64,000 nucleotides of DNA from Pterois miles (lineage: Eukaryota > Chordata > Actinopteri > Perciformes > Scorpaenidae), in contig CAMQGK010000144.1 in assembly GCA_947000775.1 (NCBI GenBank), positions 9,706,001 to 9,770,000 of the forward strand, in the 5' to 3' direction. How positions within the stretch are numbered: position 1 is the first letter of the stretch; every line of letters starts with the position of its first letter. Both the position numbers and the translations under genes were made by a program. Positions 49,625-61,210 of the stretch are shown piece by piece. A model generated the notes under the pieces. The model made no database searches and was not told where the DNA came from. It saw nothing but the letters and a program-made list of their open reading frames with translations.

Positions 49625-49903
49625 TAGGTATGCACAGATACAGATACCCAATCAGATACCGGGCCGATACTGATTCAGAGAGCTGGATTGGGTATTGTCA
49701 CAATGCAGCCGACCTATACAATTCAGTTTTGTTTATATAGTTTACACATAAAGGAATGATCCCAATTACTTCCTCACAGTCAGTCATACAGCTTATTGAT
49801 TAAACACTGGTATGGGTTGGTGGGATCGGTACTCTGTTTCAGCTGATACCCAAAGCCCAGGTATCAGTATTGGGACTTAAAAGGTCGGCTCAGTGCATCT
49901 CTA
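49625..49903 (+). mobile_element. hAT-type MITE, nested
   Basis: The left end TAGGTATGCACAGATAC and the right end CAGTGCATCTCTA are inverted repeats. It is flanked by AATAGTTG (49617-49624) and AATAGTAA (49904-49911), a 6/8 match. It shares GGCCGATACTGATTC and AGCTGGATTGGGTAT with 26531-26742. It is non-coding. Confidence 0.82.
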
Positions 49904-50186
49904 AATAGTAAGAATCTATCAGGGTTTCCAACAGCCATAAGTGATGTGTCCTAAATGCTTATTTTTCTTGTCCAGCAGTAAGAAACCTAAAGAAAGTCAG
50001 TTTGCAAATAAGACAAAGAACAGCAGCAAATCCTCACATTTAAAAACCTTGCATCAAAGAGTGTTTAGCTTTTCATTTTAGTGAACAAAGCCCTGACAGG
50101 GCAATGCCACACACTCTCACGTCTGTCATCGCTCAAAAGGGGTTTATTTCACAACAGTGACCCACTAGCTCTACATTATCCCGCTT

Positions 50187-50311
50187 ATTACACGGCTACT
50201 TACTTAAGAAATCAATAATTTCACACAGAAATGGTCTGCCATACATAGCAACGGTCTGCTACTAAGAAATAACAGACTGTAGAACGTGAGTATTCAACAC
50301 AGCCGTGTAAT
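50187..50311. mobile_element. 125-bp element with 11-bp inverted ends
   Basis: ATTACACGGCT at 50187-50197 is repeated in reverse as AGCCGTGTAAT at 50301-50311, a perfect match. The neighbouring CCGCTTATTA and CACAGCC extend the similarity weakly. No target duplication is seen. Confidence 0.65.
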
Positions 50312-50395
50312 CATGTCGTTTAAAAAAAATGACTTAAATTAGTAGTTGATTATTGAAAAAAAACTATTAATCATACGAATCATTTAATCTCTGAA

Positions 50396-51485
50396 AAGAG
50401 ACTGTGCGTCCTCCAACAGAGTCTAGGTACAGTGGATGGGCTGTATTCACTAGAATTGACTTTTTCACTTTGCATTATGATCTGCAATTCATGGCTTTTC
50501 TGAACATTTTTCTGTATCCTGAAGCGATGCATTCACTGCATGGTGGTGTGTGGTAAATCTACACTGTAAGTGTACTACAGGTCAACAGAGGTTGATGTTT
50601 ATTATATTGCTATAAAAAGAGTCCTGAAATTGTTGGCCTAATGGGATGGAAATTGTTTTATAATGCCTGCCTAAACAGCATAAATTCTTACAGTTAACTG
50701 ACAAGTGGAGGGCCAAGTGGTAATGACAGCATTTGGCAGGCTTTAGACCATATTTATCTCCACTGCTGTCAATTTTGCCGAACCATCAATAACGGTCCAT
50801 CCATCATTGTGCATTTGAATGTCTTCAAGGTGATCATTAAGAGTTCATTTAAAGCATTTGAAAAGGCTGCGGTTTGTGGCTTATTCTACAGTAAAGAGTG
50901 AAACATCACACTTTTTTCCTCATTTGCTCAGTGAAGGTAGCAACATTTCTAGATTTTTCTTTCTTAGCCTACAAACAACCATTAAGGGTGGGCACACCTC
51001 GTAGTACATCAAAGCTCTGATAGCAGTGTTTGATGGGCACTCCCTCGATGCCCTAACATGGTGGACAGACTCAGTACCTGGAAGGTGAGATAACGCTTAG
51101 CATCTAAATGAGGCCAGTTCTGTCACAGGTCAACACTATGCAGCTGAGTTCATAATGAGGAGGAAAGGTGCACGCCTTATTTGGGGATTTTGGTTTATGC
51201 TGTCGACACCTATGCCACGTTGCCCTTGAAAGAGGCATTCTCATTATGGATAGTCAGGATGCTGGAGGATCACATTGGAAATTAAATATGCTTATTAAAG
51301 GTGATGGATAAATGGATTATGTTTTAATTGGTCTGTTATTATGAGTGGTTGATTGGATTGTCCTTCGCAGGCTATTGATCTTGGGGCTGAGGTTGATTAA
51401 GAAGTGGACTGAGAAGAGGATGAGTGAGTTTCAATGTGCACGGAGAATATATATTATATATTCAGGACAAGATGCCCTGAAGATC
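50396..51485. other. Non-coding sequence, nothing recognised
   Basis: 50690-50870 looks unique, with evenly mixed composition and no repeats, a candidate conserved non-coding stretch. No gene. Confidence 0.5.
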
Positions 51486-51843
51486 AGTTGTGGAAAAGTA
51501 TTTAAATTGTTCTTGTGAAGTAAAGATAAAGGGTACTTCAGTGTCAAGAGTAAAAAAGTACTCAGACAGTGGTTTCTTCTTGTAGGTATTTTTTCTATTA
51601 ATATGCAATATTTTAATGTTGCAAGTGTCCAGATGGGTAGTATGAAATGCAGCAATGAATCATACAGTAGGAGCTTATTTTCAATATAAAGCCACAATCT
51701 GCCAGTAACTACTGGCAACAGACATGAGATAAATGTAGTAAATGAGATATTTCCATCTGAAATGTAGACAAGTGAAAATAATAAGAGAAATGGATGAACT
51801 TGCATACAGTACTTGAATAAATGAAGTTTGTAACTCTCCATAT
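51486..51843 (+). mobile_element. Diverged MITE (AGTACTTGAGTAAA type)
   Basis: It begins CAGTTGTGGAAAAGTATTTA and ends with CAGTACTTGAATAAATGAAG and GTAACTCTCC. I recognise these as diverged ends of a very common teleost MITE whose consensus starts CAGTGGTGGAA. GAAATGTAG and the AAAAGTAC-type phrases agree. A 163-codon minus-strand open frame here is a by-product. Another fragment is at 60975-61210. Confidence 0.65.
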
Positions 51844-52849
51844 CTTCCCTTTGGTGGTTTATGACAAACTGAATAAATCTGATTTGGCTGTAGATGTAAA
51901 ATATTTCACAAACACAACACAACCCAGTCTTTCATCTTTCTGGTAAATGGAGAATGAACAATATGTTACGGCTGTGCAAGAGTCGGTCCATGTGGCTCTG
52001 AAGGCAAAGGTGACATCTCACTATGACTTGAGGGTAAAGGTGTTTATATACACACTGCCAGCATGACTCACATTTCCTGCCTCCCTGAGCACAACCTGTT
52101 CAGGTCACACACCCGGAGAAAACCCCTCATTGAAGCTAAACCAACAGCAGCGACCTACTCAAATAACTGCAACAGAGGGCTTTTCTTCTGCTTTGTGTTC
52201 GGTGATTCTGTGAATCATATTTCCCAACAAAACAGACCTTTGCCATGTTGCGTCAGGATGTTCTGACCTCGGCACCACACAGAGCACGGTCCGTATTAAA
52301 AGTCATTGTTATGAAATTACATATTCCCATTGAAAGCTGGATAAACACACAGACACATCACCAAAAATGATATAGGAACTTTATACTCATGAACGACATT
52401 GTTTAGCTTCTGTTTTGAGCTTCTGTTCAAAAACAATACAACAGAAAATCTATAGGTTAGAGTAATATTATAATTACAGTATAGACTGTTAAATTGAATT
52501 ATGTTTTGGGCATTTGAATTAATGCAGTAGTTTCACTCGCATCATTTTATAAAGCAAAAAACCCCACTCCATGCAGACTTTATGCTTTGTGCCGAACAAT
52601 GTCTTTTAGCTATTCTCAAATCACCCTCTAACAGACAGGATCACTGTGCTGCTGCCAAAAGGCAGGCTGCAGGATACATGTAGCTTAACCTAAAAACAGG
52701 AATATCCATTTTAAATTCCCAGCTGCAAGTCTCTGCTGAGCTTCAGCTCTTGCCGTTCTAAATGGCATTTTACACCGTCTCAACTGAGGTGAGCGCACAG
52801 AGTCAGTTTTACTCAATGATGCAGTGGGTTATTAAAACTGGGTTTTAAG
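51844..52849. other. Non-coding sequence, nothing recognised
   Basis: No gene or repeat was recognised. Confidence 0.55.
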
Positions 52850-53700
52850 CAGAGATGTCCTGAGCCGATCCTAAGGATTAGTATTGAGGCTGATCTGGGC
52901 ATATTTAAATAGATCAGTGGTTAAAATAAAGCTGATCAAAATCTGATCCTTTCTTTACTGAATTTTATTGTGTTTTGTCCATCTCAACCTGCTTTTGCAG
53001 CATAGCTCTCCTTTACTACATCGAGGCCACAGTGCATTTCACTATATATCCAAATACAAATTAGAATGGGTGCATGGGAAAAAATTAATTAATAACTGAA
53101 GCTGCGGTCGTGCGTTGTTATTGGCTCAATTTCGGAGGACCAGATTTTACTGCACGTGTTGTACCACCACAGATACGATGCGTTGATGACGCATGACCCA
53201 GCCTCCTTCCTTCTCCAACTTCTCAGTTGGCAGAGACATTGATGAAGTGCAGAGCACGGCTGTCTTTCTGTTAAGGAAATGTTGAGTGGACACGATAAAG
53301 TACAGGCAGAACATTAGAGGGTGTGGGAGCATTACGGATTTGGCGTTACATATGACAGTGATGGGGAAAAAGTGGAGGATATAACGTCAAATGTGTATAA
53401 GCACTGTGCGACATGTGTGGCTTATGCTAACAGCAATACTTCCAATATGATGAATCATTGACGGAGAGATCAGTCTGGGGCAGTCTGCGGTTGATGCACA
53501 AGGAGGAGAGAGTCGGGGAGGAAAGAGCAACTCCTCCCTGCAGCATTCGAACAGCCTCTACATGCAGACTGACAACAAAAAACAGAACTAACGCATCAGG
53601 GATGTTTATAGCGAAAGATATGTGGCTTTATGCAGTCGTGGAGGACGCTGGATTTCAGTATATGATTAGGGTACTTGAGTCACGCTATAATATGCCATCT
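52850..53700 (+). mobile_element. hAT element remnant with BED-finger transposase
   Basis: CAGAGATGTCCTGAGCCGAT at 52850 resembles a hAT left terminus. It is followed by GATCTGGGCATATTTAAAT and then the transposase fragment at 53321-53700. The similarity of the terminus to the TAGGGATGCACCGAT MITEs (26531, 49625) is suggestive. No right terminus is found: the element stops near 53700 where CT-rich simple sequence begins. Confidence 0.6.
53321..53700 (+). pseudogene. hAT (ZBED-type) transposase N-terminal half, frameshifted
   Basis: In one frame, 53321-53458 reads VWEHYGFGV-TYDSDGEK, then YKHCATCVAYANSNTSNMM and NH before a stop at 53459-53461. That is a BED zinc finger with W, C-x-x-C and the NTSNM motif ahead of the histidine ligands. 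The same frame resumes with QLLPAAFEQPLHAD (53528-53569). Another frame then carries GMFIAKDM (53599-53622), VVEDAGFQYMI and LESRYNMPS, the conserved entry to the hAT catalytic domain. At least one stop and one frameshift break it. The RNase H-like core and C-terminal dimerisation region are absent. The reading is confident as hAT/ZBED-type. The exact family is not determined. Confidence 0.88.
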
Positions 53701-54781
53701 CTTTCTCTTTCTTTCTCTCTTTGCCTCCTTCCTGTACGTAAATACCGTTTACTGCTGTACCGAAACAAAATCCGTGACCCCACACCAGGTATCCAGGTAT
53801 TTTTTTTTCAAGCATATATGCAAGATTGGAAATTAATACTTGTTTCACTGCCTTTTTGTAAAAAGCTGAAGAAAACACGAAGGATTTGTGAGGGGCCACT
53901 GCTCAGAAACATTCCTAATGACTGGGGGGTTAAGGGCTACTTATTTTTTTATACCTCAGTCCATATCCATGACTTCCCAAGTTTCAGTTCCCTGACTGAC
54001 TTTCGTAGCTCTACATCGGTCACGCAAAAAATATTAATAGGAACAGATTGCCAAATCTCCTTTTTTTAAATAAAAAAACAAACAAACAAAAACAACCCAC
54101 CAATAACAAAGTGAGCTAGGGGCAGCAAACACAGCACAGCAGTTCCTGGAATTGTTTGCTTGAAATTTTACCAGACACTTTTTCAAAGAAGCAGGTTTAC
54201 AGCAATGTTCCTGCTAAGGTGAAGGACAAACATGAAGACACTCAAGCACAGTGAGATGACAAAATAGGGAGGATGGAAAGCATGAAGGAAGCAATAAAAC
54301 AAATCTTGCTCATTACATTGTTGCTCGCCCTCACTATAAACACAGGATCGCCATTGGGGGAACTGCTATCATTTTATTTGAAGAAGAGGAATGGCTGGGA
54401 TAAAACAGCAGCAGAAATAGTTAAAAGTGCCCTTATCCTCCCTGTTTTCTCCAACCACGTGCAGAAGACATGCAGCACTAAATGTCACTGCAGAGGACTT
54501 CACTTTGAATTGAATGTGTCAGTCTGCTTATGCGTCAATTTATTGGTCTGCATCTCACCTTAATTTGCAAGCAGTAACTCTTTTCTGCAATGTGTAGTTA
54601 TAGTGACATTAAAGTACAGACTATAATGAACCGACTGTGTGATCTTTTTCACAAGGTTTTAACTGAATGCAAAAATCACAGTTTTTGCTTGTTAAGCAAT
54701 CGGTAGTTTTCTGCTCAGGTTCGTTATGAGTCATTTGGACCAATGCCAGGTTCATGCCAAAGGAGACAATGCAGTTTCACA
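53701..54781. other. Non-coding sequence; CT-rich start
   Basis: It starts with a CTTTCTCTTT-rich stretch. GCTGTACCGAAACAAAATC near 53755 resembles an element end. Poly-A/CAAA repeats lie at 54067-54095. A 96-codon frame at 54273-54563 begins with a hydrophobic run, but nothing else supports it. Confidence 0.45.
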
Positions 54782-54966
54782 TAGGGGTGTTGTTTTGGCA
54801 AGAATCTGGTGATACGATACGTATCATAATACGGGGTAATGATTCAATATATTGCAATATATTGCAATACTGTAAGCAAGGAGATATATTGCATTTTTTC
54901 AAATCTAAATTTAGGAAAACTATAGTACAAACACACCATCTGTAGAAAATCTGAGTGAAAAAGTTA
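54782..54966 (+). mobile_element. hAT-type 5' fragment
   Basis: It starts TAGGGGTGTTGTTTTGGC, followed by GTGATACGATACGTATCAT and repeated ATATTGCAAT, typical of a family of fish hAT elements. It is truncated where the next fragment begins. Confidence 0.5.
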
Positions 54967-55110
54967 CTACGTGAAATGGCTATGAAATGACTATAGGGCC
55001 TAACATCATTACACATGAATACTGTTTGACTCAGGATCCACAAGGGTCTCAACTTTTCAGTCATAACCAATCTATGCACATCTAAGACTGTTTTTAGAAC
55101 TCAGTATGGA
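54967..55110 (+). mobile_element. Fragment of the piggyBac-like family
   Basis: CCTAACATC, TACACATGAATAC, TTTGACTC and GGATCCACAAG occur in the same order as at 10885-10945 in the TTAA-flanked element. No ends are preserved. Confidence 0.6.
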
Positions 55111-55655
55111 GAGATGTTCAAATACACTGTTTTAGAATAGGGTAAAATAACACATTTGTACTGTACGCAACAAAATGGAAGTGATTATCATAAAGTGGGC
55201 AAGTCTGTAAAGGGGAGACTCGTGGGCACCCACAGTACCCATTTTCATCCAGGTGAGAGGTCAACTTTGGAGCGTTATTTAGCCTCCTTTGGGACATGCT
55301 AGTATGACATGACATTGGTACCTGTAGCTTCATGTGATGCCATTCACTAGCTTTAAAACTGATCCTGCTCCAACTTCCGAAAGACAGAGGAGGGATCGGG
55401 TCTGCTTTTTAAGATGTGAGTTAAAAATTGATACAACATTTTGGAGAATCAATAGAGTACTGCACAACATAATATTGCGATGCTCATGCGTATTGATATT
55501 TTCTTACCCCCCCCAACGACATGCCTTATCACTGTATGCAAATTTGATTATCTATGAAAAGGCACATGAAAAAAACCCCAACAAAACAGAAAGTAATTTT
55601 GTTTCTAAAATAGATTATACTTCAACTTTTATCCTCTTCCACTCTTATCTGTCAG

Positions 55656-55659
<4 letters not shown>
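55111..55659. other. Non-coding sequence, nothing recognised
   Basis: A C-rich run is at 55507-55515. No gene or repeat. Confidence 0.5.

Positions 55660-55739
<80 letters not shown>
55660..55739 (+). repeat. (TC)40 microsatellite
   Basis: Pure CT/TC dinucleotide tract of about 80 bp. Confidence 0.98.
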
Positions 55740-55745
<6 letters not shown>

Positions 55746-56831
55746 CTCTGTTTTTTCTTCTTGTGCACCACCATTAGGACTTTGTGTCACTGTAGTTAAA
55801 CTGTGGGGTAAAACTGGTGTATTCATTGTGAGTGCAGTGCAGTGCAGTGACTGAAGTGTGGTGCAGCCACTGCATTGCAGAGTTGGAGAAGTGATGACTG
55901 TTAGACGTCTCACTGAGAATGTGGATTCTATTTTACCGCCTCTTTTAAAGGCACTAATAATGGTGACTGTATTTAAACCTGTTTGCCAATAATTCTGTTT
56001 AAATCCATACATGACATCGGTGCTGGCTATAGGTTGGGAGCCAGTGTTACTGGGGGATCAACGACCCCGTAAATTCCCCTTACGCAAATCGCGACTGACT
56101 GCTTTGACAAGGTGATGTTGCACAACCACTCACCACTGCTGCTTCTCTCTGCTCACAGCTTTCAGTTCCACTGGAGGGAAATAGTACCAGCTTAACAGCT
56201 TGTTTGGTCAAGTAGCGCGTCGGAAACACTAGACAACAGTCAGCCTCTGAGCTCAACGCTGCTGTGCCTCCTTTTCTTTTGTTTGCTCATACGGAATAAA
56301 AGACAAAAGATAATGGGTATTGACATCCTTGGTGGATTGCCTCACAATTTCATTGCCAAGAAAAATAAGAACAAATTGAGCTGGATTCTAAAACCGGTTA
56401 GAGGAAAAAAAAAAAAAAAATAAAGGTTGCAGAGCTCCATTTAGAGATGATGGAGGGGGAGAATCTCCCTGAACGTTCCCTGCAGAGCAGTGTGCCGAGG
56501 CTGTATACCACAATGACCTCCTGCCCGGTGCTCTGCTGACTATTTCATTTACAGACAGGAGGTCACAAGGGGGACATAGTTTGGACTCTGCAAGAATTCA
56601 TTACTCCAACCCCATTACCTTGAATAGTCAATGAAGTCCCTGGAAAAGGTGGAATTAAAAGAGCTGAGGGAAATGTGCTAGCTTCAAAAGCAAAACCGCA
56701 TTTGGGCTGCCAAAGGTTAACTCTTAACATTTTCCCACTAGCGGCTGCAGCGTCAAAGCGTGCTCGATGCCAATCTGTGAAGAGACTCAATGTGTACCTT
56801 ATGATGTCGGTGACTGGGGAAATTGGAATCT

Positions 56832-56833
<2 letters not shown>
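55740..56833. other. Non-coding sequence, nothing recognised
   Basis: A short GTGCA tandem lies at 55834-55850 and a poly-A tract at about 56406-56420. 56300-56400 appears unique. Confidence 0.55.

Positions 56834-56875
<42 letters not shown>
56834..56875 (+). repeat. (TC)21 microsatellite
   Basis: Pure TC tract, about 1.1 kb from the larger one and on the same strand. Confidence 0.97.
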
Positions 56876-56878
<3 letters not shown>

Positions 56879-58102
56879 TGCCAGGTTCCTGGCATTCGAA
56901 ACATGTCTTGGTTTGTTAATTAGACACAGAGAGAAAGACAGAGAGAGACTGTTTATCATGGAAAGGATTCCATCTTTGGCAGTCTGGCCAGGAGTTTAAA
57001 CAGTTATCTGTTTTTATGAAGTCAGATATCATCAGATAATGATCTTTGGGTTCCAGTGTTGCCAGAATAATATTGCTTGGCTGTGAAAAAAAGCCTCTTA
57101 AATTCAGCCATTTCCAGTATTTCAAAGTCCGATGTACAACTTGATTTGCGTGAGTTACCCAGGCTACATCCACACTAATACATTTTTAAATAACATGCCT
57201 GAGAACGTGTATCACATGACCACTCACTTCCATGTGTACCGGTCTAAATAGGAAGATTTGTCTACTCTGCGATTTGTTGTTTTATTTTTCTAAGGCAGTA
57301 AAAAGGCTGTTACTAGGTTACTATAGCCTTAGGTCTTGCTATAACTATCTCACACATATCAAATTTCTTTTAAAAATGAACAATTACAAATCAAAGTTTT
57401 ACTACATTATGGGTCAAGAAATCAACATTTTGTCTCCATTTTGTTGTTGTATGTTCTCACACTTGTACTGGAGAGCAGCATTTATACTTTGTACTGTTTA
57501 TTTGTGAACATTACAGTAGTTGTGCAGAAAAAAATAAGCGTAGATAACAAAAGCAAAGTTCTCTTTTTTTTTTATGTCCATCGCCCTCCTCAAAGCCACA
57601 AACCGCCTTCAAATGTCTGCCCTGTAGGGCTGATAACGCTGCTGGACATGCTGCTCACAAATCACTCTAATAATAGCTTGTCTCCTGCACATGTAGGCAG
57701 TAGAAGCATGATATAATGCAGAATTTAACTTTACAAGAGCTGCTAGGTCAGCAACGCCTGTAATTCGTTATCCATGTTGAATTAATCACTGGTGGTTGTA
57801 CGGTAATCAAGGCTGATGTTGTTTATTTTATTCTGGAAAAGTGTGACGTGTTAGGGTGTGACGAATCAGGGAAGGATATGTAGTGATAAGACCCAATCAA
57901 GAAGCAGATTGGACTGCATCATCTTTTCAAGGGGTCTCCTATTCAAGTCGAGACTAAAATGCAACAGTGGAGTTTTCAACCTAAGCATCAGCAGCGTTTT
58001 AAAACGTCTGTATTTTAGGGCATCTAATACTCTGGAGTATTGTAGACTCCAATGTAAACGTAGCAGAGGTGATGCATTTTAAAACAAAAATGTATTAGTA
58101 TG
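56876..58102. other. Non-coding sequence, nothing recognised
   Basis: No gene or shared repeat was recognised. Confidence 0.55.
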
Positions 58103-58104
58103 TA

Positions 58105-58654
58105 CGCCGATCAGCCATAACATTAACAACATTATGACCACTGACAGGTGATGTGAATAACATTAATAATCTCATTACAGTGGCACCTGGCAGTGGGTGG
58201 GATATATTATGCAGCAAGTGAACATTTTGTCCTTGAAGTTGATGCGTTGGAAGCAGAAAAAATGGGCAAGCATAAAGATGTGAGTGACTTTGACAAGGAC
58301 CAAATTGTGATGGCTAGACGACTGGGTCAGAGCATCTCCGACACTGCAGCTCTTGTGGGATGAGCTCGGTCTGCAGTGGTCAGGACCAAAAGTGATCCAA
58401 GGAAGGAAAATTGGTGAACCGGCGACAGGGTCATGGGCGGCCAAGGCTCATTGATGCACATGGGGAGCGAAGCCTGGCCACTTTGTCAGGATCCAATAGA
58501 AGAGCTACTGCCACTCAAATTGCTGAAAAAGTTCATGCTGGTTCTGATAGAACGGTGTCAGAACACACAGTGCATCGTAGTTTGTTGTGTATGGAGGTGT
58601 GCAGCTGCAGACCGGTCAGGGTGTCCATGCTGTCTGAATGTTATCGCTGATTGG
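58105..58654 (+). mobile_element. Deleted Tc1/mariner element, copy 2
   Basis: The left end is CGCCGATCAGCCATAACATT. The right end AATGTTATCGCTGATTGG is inverted to it. It is flanked by TA at 58103-58104 and 58655-58656. It has the same internal layout and the same missing catalytic region as 29598-30114, with the junction just after CCATGCTG near 58632. Confidence 0.93.
58262..58650 (+). pseudogene. Tc1-like transposase, DNA-binding part only
   Basis: ATG at 58262 opens MGKHKDVSDFDKDQIVMARR, then LGQSISDTAALVG, and stops at 58361-58363 where a cysteine codon is expected (a TGC/TGT to TGA change). SAVVRT follows. A loss of about four bases relative to copy 1 then shifts the frame, after which VNRRQGHGRPRLIDAHGER, SNRRATATQIAEKVHAG, RTVSEHTVHRSL and CRPVRVSML are readable. 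These are the two helix-turn-helix subdomains joined by the GRPR hook. The catalytic DDE part is deleted. The start region is better preserved than in copy 1. Confidence 0.92.
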
Positions 58655-58957
58655 TATATGTAGCCTCAGTGATAGAAATGGTATTGCCGTCAGAGTAGAC
58701 CTTACCATTTCTTAAACAAATAGTTCAAATAACCAAAGTTAAAGCATAAGGCTGGCAATATTTAATATTTTATTGTCAATAAATATCATGGAAACCAACA
58801 AGTTCATATACTGTATATTGCCTGTGTTGCCAAAGGCTGATATGACTGATTGCACCATATACCTCTATTTGACATACAGTACTAGGAATCACACTTATTC
58901 TTGCCAAGACTTGTATGAGAAGATCAATACCACTCTGTCTGTGCATAAAGATAACGA

Positions 58958-59016
58958 ATTGTAAATTTCCCCACTGTGGGACTAATAAAGGAATATCTTA
59001 TTTTATCTTATCTTAA
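58958..59016 (+). mobile_element. SINE/LINE 3' tail only
   Basis: GTAAATTTCCCCACTGTGGG, then ACTAATAAAGGAATATC, then (TTATC)n. This is the same tail as the SINEs at 17105, 29202 and 33946, with no recognisable body upstream. It is an extremely 5'-truncated insertion of either the SINE or its partner LINE. Confidence 0.75.
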
Positions 59017-59036
59017 AGAACAGAGCAAGAGGTGGT

Positions 59037-59475
59037 AGATAGTTAGCTTAGCTTAGCATACAGCAGCCAGTTAAAAATATACCGACGACTGTAAGACCTC
59101 TAAGAAGACCAGACGACACATTGCATCTTGTCTGATTACTTTGCACACAAACAGAAATATTAAGAGAGTTTGTGGGTTGGTGTAACTATTCTTTGACAAA
59201 CAGCTGTTTATCCATCCGCCCAGCATTTCTGTGCAGCACATCTGCTGGTTGCCTGGCAACCTCATGGTAACAACAAAAATCTGGGAAGCTCTCAGCTGTT
59301 GCGTACCTGTTATTTACTCCCTGTAAAACCTGTATCTGTCATTTTTACATACACAAACAAGACACAACATGTTAATAGCAAACATAACAGGTGATGGTAC
59401 TCTGATTTGTTAACTTTGGAGAAGGCCAGGCTAGCTTTATGCTAAGTTAAGCTAATCGCCTCCAAGGTTCAGATA
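59037..59475. mobile_element. Element with inverted TTAGCTTAGCTTAGCATA ends
   Basis: GTTAGCTTAGCTTAGCATA near 59041-59059 is mirrored by TTTATGCTAAGTTAAGCTAA near 59436-59455. Adjoining phrases (CAGCCAG versus CCAGGCTAGC) also pair weakly. I recognise the motif from a common fish repeat. It is non-coding and the exact limits are uncertain. Confidence 0.55.
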
Positions 59476-60799
59476 TACAGTACATGAATGGTATCAATCT
59501 AACGCTTGGCAAAAAGTAAGGAAGCATATTTCTCAAAATGACAAACTACTACTACTACAAACAGCTGCACTGTGCTTTATTTTATGTACATGGTCTTTGC
59601 TGCTGTAAATACTCACTTGCACATCAAATATGTAGAAATCTACAGATGAAAATAGTTCCCAACTCACTCCTGTTAATGTCTGCAAAAAAACTACAGAGCT
59701 CAGCTGTTTTAGGAAATAACAGCCTTCTCAAATATAAAAGCATATATTTGTGACTTGCTTGCATGTAGGAATTCATAGGCTTGTCTGGGGTGTCAACACA
59801 TTGTTAGCTTTGGTCTTTTCATGGGATTTGTTGAGCGTAAGAAGCCTTATCCTCAAAGTCATTAAATCACAGTCATTATATTGGGTGCTGTGTAATACAC
59901 AGGCACACACCCTCCAACAAATTTATCTGAAAATCTCAAACTGCCTCTAATTCTCTACATTTTCATATCAAACAGTAGCATGTGCTGATTAGCAACCTTT
60001 ACATATAACTTTGTTCTCTTTATTTTAACCCCAACCCACTTGCTCTCTCTCCTCCTCTCTGTCCCCACCCTACTCTCTGTGCTCTGGGGGTGGGAGTCGG
60101 GGTAGATGGGTGCATTAATAATGCAGTGCTGCCTGGAAACCAAACACGCTGCAGCGGAGTGCTGTGTAGAATTCTAAAGAGGTATTTGTTTGGACGCGGA
60201 TGCCACCCTCCTCCTTCTGCTCCTCTTCGCAGCCCTCTCATCTCATCCCACCCCCACTCCGACCCTCCGTACCCATCTCAACAACCGGCCAGCATCAGTG
60301 GACAGATCTGTTTGTCTCCTCTTACGAAACGTCTACTGTACAGACAGGGCAGAGAGCTCAGGAATAGGCCCCCCTCTTGAATTGCTACTATAATCAAGAT
60401 GATGCTTTAAGTGCATCCACTGAATTGGCTTCTTTACTACTCATACTTTTCCTCCAGAGAGCAGCTTTGCAATCTAAAAAGGAAGATGCGGCTCTAAAGC
60501 TGAACTGCAATGAAAGACCTCTTTAGTGCATTCTCCGTACAGCAATGAGATGGGACAGCATTAAATGTCTTCACAAGTGAGACAGAAATGATACAAAAGA
60601 CACACAAAAAAATTTGGGTTAGTTGTTATTGTGCCTACATGTTTTCGACAATACCCTCTGATTTCAATTGCACGCGACGTTTAGGAGCATCCAGTTAAAT
60701 TGTGCATGTAATTTCATTTTTTTGTACCTTTTGTTATTTTTTGATCTTATTCCTGTTTGGAGGAGTAATAAATAAGCCCCAGTATTCAGTATTTTGATT
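59476..60799. other. Non-coding sequence, nothing recognised
   Basis: 60040-60260 is C/T-rich and GC-higher than its flanks. No exon signal is convincing. Confidence 0.5.
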
Positions 60800-61210
60800 T
60801 AGAGATGAGTCAATACCACTTTTTATGGTCTGATACAGAAACTACAACCTTCAGTATCTGCTGATACCAATACCAATCTGATACCATATTTTTCCCCCTC
60901 AGTTAAGTTTAATAAATTTAACAATTTTAGTTACTTTGCAGATTTGGGTTATTAATACAAAATATAATGAACTAATAAATGATGTATTATTATAGATTAA
61001 ACTACCCAGCAGTATATAAAGTCATTAAAATGACTGCAACACTTTAATACATCAATAATTAGAATACAGCAGTATAATATATATTATTCTGCATAATGAG
61101 TACTTTTGCTTTTGGTACTTTAACTATATGTATACTGTATATTATAGTATATAGTATAAGTATAAGTATATGTCGATGCTAATGCTTATAGCTTTTACTT
61201 GAGTAGCCTA
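60800..61210. mobile_element. hAT-like start plus reversed MITE fragment
   Basis: TAGAGATGAGTCAATACC at 60800 followed by GATACCAATACCAATCTGAT suggests a hAT-type left end. From about 60975 the phrases TAGATTAAACTACCCAGCAG, CTGCATAATGAGTACTTTTG and TTTTACTTGAGTAG are the reverse of the family at 51486-51843. Confidence 0.5.

Larger units (their letters stand above)
49565..50395 (+). mobile_element. Older hAT-type MITE hosting two insertions
   Basis: Three separated pieces (49565-49624, 49904-50085, about 50312-50395) read as a diverged relative of 2935-3240. They include AAAATGTCAGAAAATAG, AAAGAAAGTCAGTTTGCAAA, AATCCTCACATTTAA and AAATGACTTAAATTAG. The breaks are occupied by 49625-49903 and by sequence including 50187-50311. 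Confidence 0.6.

Noticed and set aside
51431..51922. A 163-codon minus-strand open frame
   Set aside because: It lies over the MITE at 51486-51843 and has no recognisable domain.
53701..54069. Extension of the hAT transposase frame beyond RYNMPS
   Set aside because: After 53700 the translation turns into Ser/Leu runs from CT-rich DNA and then unrelated sequence, so it is not transposase.
54273..54563. A possible small secreted protein with a hydrophobic start
   Set aside because: Only the N-terminal hydrophobic run is suggestive. There is no Kozak, splice, poly-A or homology evidence.
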